25,785 nt of DNA, from the NCBI GenBank assembly GCA_025929745.1, contig JAICPQ010000005.1:1-25785 (forward strand), written 5' to 3'. Every line of letters starts with the position of its first letter. Positions within the stretch are counted from its first letter, which is position 1. Made by a program: the position numbers and the translations under genes. This document shows positions 7,632-14,846 of this stretch, one piece after another. The notes beneath the pieces are model-generated. The model made no database searches. It had not been told where the DNA came from and saw only the letters and a program-made list of their open reading frames with translations. This DNA is from Burkholderiales bacterium. GTDB lineage: Bacteria > Pseudomonadota > Gammaproteobacteria > Burkholderiales > SG8-39.

Positions 7632-7907
7632 ATGCTGCTGCGACTCGCGCTGGCGCTCGTCATTTCACTGAACGCGTTCCCGGCGCAAGCGCAGGGGGGC
7701 AAGCGCTACGAGCGCGATCGCCAGATGAGCCAGGAAGAACGCCAGCGCATGCGCGAGGACGTGCGCGAGGCGTATCGCGATCGCGAGCGTTCGGAGCGTC
7801 CGAGTCAGTCCGGACAACGGCAGGCGCGCCAGCAGCAGATGTCGGCCGAGGAGCGCGGCAAGCTGCGCCGTGACATCGAGGACGCGAACCGCAGCCTAAA
7901 GCGCTAG
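7632..7907 (+). CDS. Small secreted, highly charged protein with two copies of an EER-rich repeat
   Basis: I do not recognise a named family. The 91-residue product begins with a clear Sec signal peptide (MLLRLALALVISLNAFPAQA) and probable cleavage after residue 20, leaving about 71 residues dominated by Arg, Glu, Gln and Asp. Two 19-residue units align: QMSQEERQRMREDVREAYR (31-49) and QMSAEERGKLRRDIEDANR (69-87), each likely to form an amphipathic helix. There is no cysteine or lipobox, so the product should be soluble and periplasmic. It is divergent from ompR and shares the GTAACATT inverted repeat. By position and character it could be a CpxP/Spy-like periplasmic partner or OmpR target, but that is conjecture. 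The ATG at 7632 is chosen because it starts the signal peptide. The last 12 bases overlap the cyclase gene. Confidence 0.75.
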   Translation: MLLRLALALVISLNAFPAQAQGGKRYERDRQMSQEERQRMREDVREAYRDRERSERPSQSGQRQARQQQMSAEERGKLRRDIEDANRSLKR

Positions 7908-10625
7908 CCTTCCGGCTTCGTCGGGGTCGTTCGCTGCGGGCCCCGAGGAATAGAACCGGCAGCAGTTCTTGCCCGCCTGCTTCGCTGCGTACATCGCGGA
8001 ATCGGCGTGCTTCACAAGCGCAAAAGCGTCCACCGCGTCGTCCGGGAACAGGCTGATGCCGAGGCTCGCCGTCACGGTGGCCTGAGCTTCGGGCAGCACG
8101 TAAGGGCGCAGCGTCTCGGCGAGCAGCTTGTTCGCCACGCGCTCGGCCGGCTGCGCGTCGCCAATTTCCTCGAGCACGACGACAAACTCATCGCCGCCGA
8201 GACGCGCGACCATGTCGCTCGCGCGCAGATTGTCGCGCAGGCGACCGGCGAGCTCGATGAGGAGCGCGTCGCCCGCATCGTGACCATGCGCATCGTTGAT
8301 CTGCTTGAAGCCGTCGAGGTCGAGAAATATCACCGCGACCTTGGAGCCCCGCCGGCGCGCGCGCGCCACCGCCTGGTCGAGCGCCGGCATGAGGCTGGTG
8401 CGGTTGGCGAGGCCGGTCAGGGGATCGGAATAGGCGAGCGAGGCGATGCGCTCGCGCGCACGAGCGATGTCGGTGATGTCACGACCCATGCCGCGATAGC
8501 CGGTAAAGCTGCCGTCGGCCGCGAAGCGCGGGTCTCCGCTGATCGCGAGGTGGCGCACCACGCCGTCGGGCATGCGGCGCGCGAACTCAAAGTCCCGGAA
8601 AGGCCGGTGCGCCTCGAACTTCGCGCGCTGCGCAGTCCAGCCGGCCTCGTCGGGGCTTTCGCATGGCAGCCGCCAGGGCTCCTTGCCGACGACGCCGTGG
8701 CTCATTTCCGGCCAGAGGTAATCCGGGCCGTGCACTAGCTGCACGAAGCGGTGCGCGGCGTCGGTCTCCCAGAAGAAGTCCGACGACATCTGCGTGAGGC
8801 TGCGAAAGCGCGCTTCGCTCTCGCGCAGCGACGCCTCGGCCTGCTTTCGCTGGAAGAACTGGCCGACCTGGCTGCCGATCACGCGCGAGGCGGCGAGCAG
8901 GCGCTGGTCGGGCTCGCGCGCCTTGAGGCTCGAGAAGTTGAGCACCCCGACGATGCGTCCTTCGGCAACGACCGGGAAGACGAAACCGCCGAGCAGGCCG
9001 GTCCCTTGCCACACCTGGCGGTCGCGCACGCGCGGGTCGCGCGTGATGTCGTGCGACCACACCGGCTCGCCCGACTGCCACACCGTGCCGGTCAGGCCTT
9101 CGCCGGCGCGGAACACGAAGGAGCGCGAGCGCTCGATGAAAGGCTTGATCGAGGGATCGGCGATCGCCCAAGTGTCCTGGAAGCGCAAGAGCTCTCCATC
9201 CACGCGGAAATAGCGCCCGCAGGCGAAGCCCTCGCCTTCGCACACGGCGCGTATCACGCCCTTTAGCCCGCCGGCAGCGTCTTCCGCGGCGGCGAGAATG
9301 CGCGCGACTTCGTGCTCGAGCCGCAGCATCTGCTCGGCCCGCTTTTCCTCGGTGACGTCGCGTCCCACGCCTCGGTAGCCCGAGAAGACGCCGTCGGCGT
9401 CGAATACCGCTTCGCCGCTCACCGAGACATAGCGCAGCGAGCCGTCGGACATCGTGCGCCACATGAGGAGGTCATGGAACGGCTGGCGGGCCTCGAGGAG
9501 CGCGCGATGCGCCTGCCAGCCGCCTGCCACCTCAAGGCCGCTTTCCCAGCGGCGCGTGCCGATCAGCCGCCGCTGCAGGCCGATATCGCCGCCGGCGACG
9601 TGCCGGCCTTCGATGCGCGTGAAGCGAAATTCCGCGTCCTGCTCCCAGTACCAGTCGGAAGAGAGATGGGTAAGGGCGCGAAAGCGCGCTTCGCTCTCGC
9701 GCACTGCGTGCTCGGCATCGTTGCGGCTCAGAAACTGGCCGATCTGCGCGCCGATCGCACGGAGCGTTTGCCACAGGCGCGTATCGGGCTGGCGGATGCG
9801 GCGCGCGGCGAATTCCAGCACCGCGCTCACCTGAGCGCCGACCCGGATCGGAAACACCGCCGCGGCGCGCACGCCGGTGCTGGTAACCACCTGCTTGCGC
9901 AGGGCGGTTCCCTGCGCGCTGGTATCCGGAACCCAGACCGGCTCGCCGCTCTGCCAGGCGGTGCCGACCACGCCGGCGCCCGCAGCGATTTCGAGCTCGC
10001 GCGCGGCGTCGATGAAGCGCGCGGCCTCTGCATCGCCCGCATTGGCCCAGGCGGCGAAGCGCTCTAGCACGGCGCCCTGCGGGCGCCAGACGATCGCGCA
10101 GTCCCAGCGCAACGAATCGCAGATTGCTTCGAGAGCCGATTCGACCGCTTGCGGCGCGCTCGCGGCTTCTGCAAGGCGCAGTGTGACGGTATGGTCGAGC
10201 TTGAGCAGCTGCTGGATGTGCTTTTCTTTGGTGACGTCGCGGCCGATGCCGCGGTAGCCGGTGAAGCGGCCGCGGCCGTCGAAGAGCGGCTCGCCGCTCA
10301 CGCTGATGTAGCGCCGGCCCCCGTCGGCGAGGTGGCGCCACATGAGGACATCGCGGAAGGGTTGGCGCGACTCGAGAACCGCGCGATGCGCGTCCCACCC
10401 GCCTTCGATTTCGACGCCGGTTTCCCAGCGGCGCTTGCCGAGGATGCGCTCGGCGATGTCGCGTTGTGCAGCCGGGTCGCCGCGCAACTCAACGCGCACG
10501 AAGCGCAGCTCCGCGTCCTGCTCCCAGTACCAGCCCGAGGTGAGACCGAGCAGCTCGGGCGTGCCTGCCGTCGGCCGCCGCGCGCTCGCGCGCTTTATTT
10601 TTGAGCGCTTTCTTGTTGGCGCCAT
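7896..10625 (-). CDS. Diguanylate cyclase with PAS-GAF-PAS-GAF-PAS-GGDEF architecture
   Basis: This 909-residue protein should make the second messenger c-di-GMP from two GTP. Approximate domains are PAS1 26-135, GAF1 148-300, PAS2 316-430, GAF2 433-590, PAS3 607-722 and GGDEF 727-890. The active-site motif GGDEF is intact at 810-814. An inhibitory I-site RASD (801-804) stands exactly five residues before it, so product feedback is expected. There is no EAL domain. The PAS-GAF unit looks internally duplicated: WYWEQDAE occurs in PAS1 and PAS2, and both GAFs contain GTxWQSGEPVW. No membrane helix is evident, so it is cytoplasmic. The start is ATG at 10625; upstream TTG at 10649 is possible, but purine-rich AGGGGAAGG lies before the ATG. 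It is the last gene of a minus-strand series, 28 bases after the acyltransferase gene. Confidence 0.93.
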   Translation of the reverse strand: MAPTRKRSKIKRASARRPTAGTPELLGLTSGWYWEQDAELRFVRVELRGDPAAQRDIAERILGKRRWETGVEIEGGWDAHRAVLESRQPFRDVLMWRHLADGGRRYISVSGEPLFDGRGRFTGYRGIGRDVTKEKHIQQLLKLDHTVTLRLAEAASAPQAVESALEAICDSLRWDCAIVWRPQGAVLERFAAWANAGDAEAARFIDAARELEIAAGAGVVGTAWQSGEPVWVPDTSAQGTALRKQVVTSTGVRAAAVFPIRVGAQVSAVLEFAARRIRQPDTRLWQTLRAIGAQIGQFLSRNDAEHAVRESEARFRALTHLSSDWYWEQDAEFRFTRIEGRHVAGGDIGLQRRLIGTRRWESGLEVAGGWQAHRALLEARQPFHDLLMWRTMSDGSLRYVSVSGEAVFDADGVFSGYRGVGRDVTEEKRAEQMLRLEHEVARILAAAEDAAGGLKGVIRAVCEGEGFACGRYFRVDGELLRFQDTWAIADPSIKPFIERSRSFVFRAGEGLTGTVWQSGEPVWSHDITRDPRVRDRQVWQGTGLLGGFVFPVVAEGRIVGVLNFSSLKAREPDQRLLAASRVIGSQVGQFFQRKQAEASLRESEARFRSLTQMSSDFFWETDAAHRFVQLVHGPDYLWPEMSHGVVGKEPWRLPCESPDEAGWTAQRAKFEAHRPFRDFEFARRMPDGVVRHLAISGDPRFAADGSFTGYRGMGRDITDIARARERIASLAYSDPLTGLANRTSLMPALDQAVARARRRGSKVAVIFLDLDGFKQINDAHGHDAGDALLIELAGRLRDNLRASDMVARLGGDEFVVVLEEIGDAQPAERVANKLLAETLRPYVLPEAQATVTASLGISLFPDDAVDAFALVKHADSAMYAAKQAGKNCCRFYSSGPAANDPDEAGRLAL

Positions 10626-10653
10626 GCCTCCAAACCTTCCCCTGCGCAAAGGC

Positions 10654-12060
10654 CTACTGGACGCTTATCTGGTAGTCCAGCGTTACGAGGTGGATTATCG
10701 AGTTGGCGTAGTAGGTTAGAAGCGGCATTTCTTCCGCACGGGCACAAAAAAGGCCGTCGCGTTCGTCGACCAGATGACGCAGCCGCAGCATGCGCAGGCC
10801 CACTGTCAGCGCATAGTCAAGATCACTGCGGGGAATGTACACATGCGCGCCGCTCGCCTCGAGCCGCGTGAGCAGGCTTGCCACTTCGCTCTTGAGCTCC
10901 AGCTCGGAAAGCGCGCGCTCGGGCCGGGCGACAAATACCGCGGCGATGAGCGGCACCGGGAGCACCGGTATGATGCGGCCGACGGCGTTCATGAGCTCTT
11001 TTCCCAGCGCGGCGACCGCGGCGCGCCGCTCCTCCGGCGTGAGCGCCTGAAAGTCGATCCCGCGGCTTCGCATGGAGAGGGGTGTGCCGAAATTCACGCA
11101 GGCGTAGCCGAAGCGATGCCACTCGCTGCGCAACATGAGGCGCACGTTGTGCAGCACGAAGCGCGTCGTATTCCACACCGCGACGCCGCGCCCGGCCTTA
11201 CTGTCGCGGATCAGCGTGCGATCTTCGAGCACCCGGTCGTAGTTGAGGGCGAGCGGAACGAACACGAGATCGCGCTCGCCGTTCAGGCGATAGCCGCGCA
11301 ACATGTAGTCGAGGACGCCAAGCTTGGGCTCGCGCATGCGCCCGTCGCGCGTGAGGCCGCCTTCCGGGAATACTGCCTGCGGGACGCCCGCTTCGGTCGC
11401 CATGGCGATGTAACGCTCCAGCACCCGGCGGTAGAGCTCGTCGCGTGAGTTGCGGCGCACGAAGTAGGCGCCCATGGCGCGAATGAGCGCGGAAAGCGGC
11501 CAGATGCGCGCCCATTCGCCCACCGCGTAGGACAGCGCCGCCTGGTCCGCGGCAAGAAAACCGGCCAGGATGTAATCCATGTTCGAACGGTGGTTCATGA
11601 CGCACACCACGGTGGCATTCGAGTCGATGCGCTCGAGGCCTTCGGAATCGACGTAGCCGATGCGCACGCGATAGAGAAGCCGCGCGATGCGGCGTCCGAG
11701 CCAGTAGCCGGTGCGGAAGTAGAGGTAAGCATTGAAGGCCGGCACGATTTCGCGTGCGTATCTCTCGACTCTCTTGAGGACCGCCGGAACCGGCACGCGA
11801 TTTTGCCGCGCGTACTCGTCGACAGCTTGCTGCACCTTCGGGTCAGTGAGGAGGCGATGAACGAGCGCCTGGCGGCGCGTGCGCTGGAAAGGGCGGATGC
11901 CGATGCGAAGCCGCGACGACATGTCGTCGATGACGCGGTTCGCGGGATGCGTGAGCATCCAGCGAAGCGCCGGCATGAGGACGTGTTCGTACACGGCCCA
12001 GAGCGCGAAGAGGCCGGCCGCGAGCGCGAGCCACAGGGGCAGTGCGACGGTCTCGCTCAT
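10654..12060 (-). CDS. PlsB-like glycerol-3-phosphate acyltransferase family protein (short form)
   Basis: This 468-residue membrane-associated acyltransferase is likely to esterify glycerol 3-phosphate or a related acceptor in phospholipid synthesis. It has the catalytic HX4D motif MNHRSNMD (His157, Asp162), block II GAYFVRR (197-203), block III FPEGGLTRDG (231-240) and block IV VFVPLALNYDRV. An N-terminal hydrophobic segment (about 7-29) should anchor it. The C-terminal stretch ending in LLTYYANSIIHL is also seen in PlsB-type enzymes. Classical PlsB is about 800 residues, so this is a much shorter relative and its acceptor may differ. The ATG at 12060 overlaps the permease stop (ATGA). The frame is open far upstream but lacks family content there. 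Confidence 0.83.
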   Translation of the reverse strand: MSETVALPLWLALAAGLFALWAVYEHVLMPALRWMLTHPANRVIDDMSSRLRIGIRPFQRTRRQALVHRLLTDPKVQQAVDEYARQNRVPVPAVLKRVERYAREIVPAFNAYLYFRTGYWLGRRIARLLYRVRIGYVDSEGLERIDSNATVVCVMNHRSNMDYILAGFLAADQAALSYAVGEWARIWPLSALIRAMGAYFVRRNSRDELYRRVLERYIAMATEAGVPQAVFPEGGLTRDGRMREPKLGVLDYMLRGYRLNGERDLVFVPLALNYDRVLEDRTLIRDSKAGRGVAVWNTTRFVLHNVRLMLRSEWHRFGYACVNFGTPLSMRSRGIDFQALTPEERRAAVAALGKELMNAVGRIIPVLPVPLIAAVFVARPERALSELELKSEVASLLTRLEASGAHVYIPRSDLDYALTVGLRMLRLRHLVDERDGLFCARAEEMPLLTYYANSIIHLVTLDYQISVQ

Positions 12061-12926
12061 CGGCGCTCGCGCGAGAAAAGATACAGGCCGCTTGCGATCA
12101 CGATCGTGGCCCCGGTCCACAAGCCCGGGCTCGGCACGTCGCCGAAAACGACATAGCCGAAGACAGCCATGTAGATCACCTGCTGATAAAGGAATGGCGC
12201 GATCACGCTGGAAGGAGCATATCGGTGCGCGAGCGCAAGCAGGTAGTGGCCGAAGCCGCCCAGCACGCCGAGCAGGCAGGCGACGGTCCATTCGAGCCAG
12301 CCGCTCGGCGATTCCCAGGCCGCGAACGCGAATGGGGCGAGGCCGATGGCGGCGCCGAGCGCCGGCAGGTACTGGATCGTCTCGGGCGAGTCGTAAGCCG
12401 CAAGCCGGCGCGTCATCATGAGGAACACGGCGTAGAGGATGGCGTTCACCACTGAGGCGAGCATCGCCGGATGGAACTCCGCCCCCCACGGGCGGATGAT
12501 GATGAGCACGCCGGCGAACCCGGCCACGATGGCGATCCAGCGCCCGAGGTCGAGCCGCTCGTTGAAGATGAGAGCGCTCGCCATGGCGATCATGATCGGC
12601 ACCGAGAAGAAGATCGACGCGGTCACGGTGAGCTGCAGGTATTGCAGCGCCCAGAAATTGATCCCCGTCATCGCCATGAACATGAGCGCGCGCACGACAT
12701 GCCAGCGCATGTGATTCGTCCTGAAGAGTGCTCTCCCTTTGATGGGCAGCAGCACCGCGCCGCCGAAAAGCGCGTGCGTCACAAAGCGCAGCCAGACCAC
12801 CATGAGGACCGGCATGCTGCCGACCAGCCACTTCGCGCTGCCGTCGAGCAGCGAGAAGAAGAGGTAGCACAGCGACACCAGCCCGATGCCGGTTAGGCGG
12901 TTGCGGGCGCTGTCGGCGTACAGCAA
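12057..12926 (-). CDS. EamA-family drug/metabolite (DMT) superfamily permease
   Basis: The 289-residue protein has about ten hydrophobic helices in two halves of five, the usual EamA duplication. Typical elements include ASIFFSVPIMIAMASALIFNERLD, where the glutamate at the end of the fourth helix is characteristic, and the second-half counterpart VFGYVVFGDVPSPGLWTGA. The substrate cannot be read from sequence; family members export amino acids, nucleosides or other small metabolites. The TTG start at 12926 lies three bases after the stop of the upstream unknown gene, with no good SD, so coupling is likely. Its stop overlaps the acyltransferase start, placing it inside a lipid-related operon; precursor or lysolipid movement is possible but unsupported. 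Confidence 0.85.
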   Translation of the reverse strand: MLYADSARNRLTGIGLVSLCYLFFSLLDGSAKWLVGSMPVLMVVWLRFVTHALFGGAVLLPIKGRALFRTNHMRWHVVRALMFMAMTGINFWALQYLQLTVTASIFFSVPIMIAMASALIFNERLDLGRWIAIVAGFAGVLIIIRPWGAEFHPAMLASVVNAILYAVFLMMTRRLAAYDSPETIQYLPALGAAIGLAPFAFAAWESPSGWLEWTVACLLGVLGGFGHYLLALAHRYAPSSVIAPFLYQQVIYMAVFGYVVFGDVPSPGLWTGATIVIASGLYLFSRERR

Positions 12927-12929
12927 GGA

Positions 12930-13247
12930 CTACTGCGGCTCGGGGCCGAGCCCGGAGCGATACGCCTCGAGCGGAAAATCGCTGCCGTCGTCGTTCTCGA
13001 GGCGCCAGCCCTCGGCCTTGAGATTCTCCAGTAGCTTCAGCACGAGCCCGCAGGAGAGCCAGACGGCATGGAACGAGTCGGCGCCGCGCACATCGTCGAT
13101 GCGCGCTTTCAGCGGCGCGATCGAGATCTGGCAAGCCCAGCGGCCATCGCGCTCCTCGCGCGGCCGGCCGATCTCGGCGCGCAGCTCGATGCGCTCGCCT
13201 TCGGGCCGCACGCCCACCACCTCGAGCTTGGCGATCAGGTTCTTCAC
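12930..13247 (-). CDS. Hypothetical protein of 105 residues
   Basis: I do not recognise this family with confidence. The protein is small and soluble, with no signal peptide or membrane helix. It alternates predicted beta-strands (ELRAEIGRP, WACQISIAP) with one helix (SFHAVWLSCGLVLKLLENLK). Notable residues are the W-x-C pair (Trp37, Cys39) and a GADSF motif (55-59) leading into the helix, a layout I associate with small uncharacterised DUF proteins. The GTG start at 13247 overlaps the upstream dehydrogenase stop in a GTGA, and its own stop is three bases from the permease start. That coupling is the main reason to believe the gene is real. Confidence 0.7.
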   Translation of the reverse strand: MKNLIAKLEVVGVRPEGERIELRAEIGRPREERDGRWACQISIAPLKARIDDVRGADSFHAVWLSCGLVLKLLENLKAEGWRLENDDGSDFPLEAYRSGLGPEPQ

Positions 13248-13873
13248 CAGGGAATCTCCGTGCCATCGTGGGACAGGAACCGCCCGGAATCGCGCGGCGT
13301 CAGCCCCTCAATCACCTTACGCAGTCCGCGCACGGACGCCTCCGGAGACAACGGCGCGCCTGCGCCGCCCATGTCGGTGCGGACCCAGCCCGGGCTTACT
13401 GCGACCACGATGATTGCCTTCGACGCGAGCGTCGCGGCGAGGCCTTTGGCGAGCATGTTGAGCGCCGCCTTGCTGGTGGAATACGGAAGCGTCATGCCGC
13501 TCGACTCGCCGATCGAGCCGAGACGGCTCGACATCAGGGCGATCGTCTTGCGCTCGCTCGCGGCGACATGGTCGACGAGCGCCTCCGCGAGCGCTGCGGG
13601 ACCGAGCAGATTTACGCGCAGCACTTCTTCCCACGACTGGAAATCGAACGATCCGATCGCCATGCCACGCTTGCCACTGATCCCGGCGTTGCAGAAGAGA
13701 AGGTCGATCGGCTTGTCGTGCAGCTTCGCCGCGTAGCGGCGAATTTGCGCCACATCGTTCATGTCCATGTCGCGGCGCTCGGTGCCGATCACCTGCCACC
13801 GATCGGCGGCGTACTGACGCACGAGCTCCTTGCCCAGGCCGCGGCTTGTCCCCGTGATCAGAGCTGTGGGCAT
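13244..13873 (-). CDS. Short-chain dehydrogenase/reductase (SDR)
   Basis: This is a 209-residue classical-type SDR that uses NAD(P)H. The cofactor loop TGTSRGLG is at 7-14, NAG at 62-64, and the structural Asn88 lies in VNLLG. The catalytic Ser (115/116, in LMSSRLGSIG), Tyr131 and Lys135 (YSTSK) are all present, followed by PGWVRTDMGG. An arginine-containing stretch (GTERRDMDM) after the second strand suggests a preference for NADPH. At about 209 residues it is shorter than the usual 250 and resembles the CsgA/sniffer-like subgroup. The ATG at 13873 lies 13 bases after the stop of the binding-protein gene. The substrate is unknown. Confidence 0.88.
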   Translation of the reverse strand: MPTALITGTSRGLGKELVRQYAADRWQVIGTERRDMDMNDVAQIRRYAAKLHDKPIDLLFCNAGISGKRGMAIGSFDFQSWEEVLRVNLLGPAALAEALVDHVAASERKTIALMSSRLGSIGESSGMTLPYSTSKAALNMLAKGLAATLASKAIIVVAVSPGWVRTDMGGAGAPLSPEASVRGLRKVIEGLTPRDSGRFLSHDGTEIPW

Positions 13874-13886
13874 CGGAGGATCAAGC

Positions 13887-14846
13887 TCACTCGATGATGC
13901 GATCCGCGCGCAGCATCACGCTCGGCGGTATCGCTAGCCCAAGCGCCCGCGCGGTGCGCAGGTTCACTACGAGGGTCAACTTGGCCGGACGTTCCACGGG
14001 AAGGTCGCCTGCGTTAATTCCTTCTAGTACTTTCACCACCGCGCGCGCGGCCTGACGGGCGACTTCCGTGTCGCTCGCACCGTAGCTCAGCAGTGCGTCC
14101 TGCGTGCTCGGTGAATGAGCAAAAAGAATCGTAGGTCGCCGCCTGGCATTCGCCGCGGCGATCATGGCTTCGTAATGGCCCGTGGTTACCCCTCCGGGTA
14201 TGCCGAGGACTGCATCGACGTCGTCGAGCTTCTTAAGTCCCTCGTCGATGTCTTTTCGGTCGCGAACTTGGACCTCGACCAGGGTAAGTCCGAGGATGTC
14301 AGCCGCGGCGCGGGCGGCTTGGGCGCCCTGACGAGGGGACGAGTCCCGCGGGTCGTAAAGGACGAGGACGCGCCGCAACCCGGGCGCGAGGTCGCGCAGC
14401 AGTTCCAGGCGCTTCGCGGAGAGCTCCGGATATTCGAAGGTGAGCGCTGTCATGTTGCTGCCCGGTCGCGCCAGGCTTTGCACCACGCCTGCAGCTACGG
14501 GGTCGCCCGGGGTAATGAATACGATGGGCAGCGAGGCGCTCTGATGCCGCGCCCTCCTTGCCAGATTCGAGCCAATCGCGAAAAGCACCGCAAGGCGCTG
14601 CCCGGCGAGCTTTTCCAGTGTGGCAAGCGCGGGACCGTCGTCGCCACGCGGTACGCGCATTTCGACGATCTCGATCCGAGCGGAGGCATAGCCTTGCTCG
14701 AGCAGTCCCTGCTTGAGCCCATCTGCAATCTGGGAGAACCGGGGTTCCTCGTCGGGACCGAGTAACCCGACGCGTACGCTGTTCTGCGACGAAGCAGGAG
14801 CCGCGAGCGCCAGCATCAGCACGCATGCGGCGATGAGGTGGTTCAC
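13887..14846 (-). CDS. ABC transporter substrate-binding protein (PF04392-like), orphan
   Basis: The 319-residue protein starts with a Sec signal peptide (NHLIAACVLMLALAAPASS, then Q) and continues into a two-lobed periplasmic binding fold of the ABC_sub_bind type. Family-like segments include RVGLLGPDEEPRF, GLKQGLLEQGY, PIVFITPGDPVAAGVVQSLARPG, NMTALTFEYPELSAKRLELL and RRVLVLYDPRDSSP. The C-terminal LVVNLRTARALGLAIPPSV is also characteristic. No permease or ATPase gene is adjacent, so it must work with components elsewhere or act as a sensor. Start GTG at 14846 overlaps the tartrate-dehydrogenase stop (GTGA), which suggests a hydroxy-acid ligand, though this is only a context argument. Confidence 0.87.
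   Translation of the reverse strand: MNHLIAACVLMLALAAPASSQNSVRVGLLGPDEEPRFSQIADGLKQGLLEQGYASARIEIVEMRVPRGDDGPALATLEKLAGQRLAVLFAIGSNLARRARHQSASLPIVFITPGDPVAAGVVQSLARPGSNMTALTFEYPELSAKRLELLRDLAPGLRRVLVLYDPRDSSPRQGAQAARAAADILGLTLVEVQVRDRKDIDEGLKKLDDVDAVLGIPGGVTTGHYEAMIAAANARRRPTILFAHSPSTQDALLSYGASDTEVARQAARAVVKVLEGINAGDLPVERPAKLTLVVNLRTARALGLAIPPSVMLRADRIIE

Noticed and set aside
12061..13266. Upstream extension of the acyltransferase frame over the permease and unknown gene
   Set aside because: Arg-rich filler with no PlsB N-terminal domain similarity; the ATG at 12060 in an ATGA junction is the natural start.
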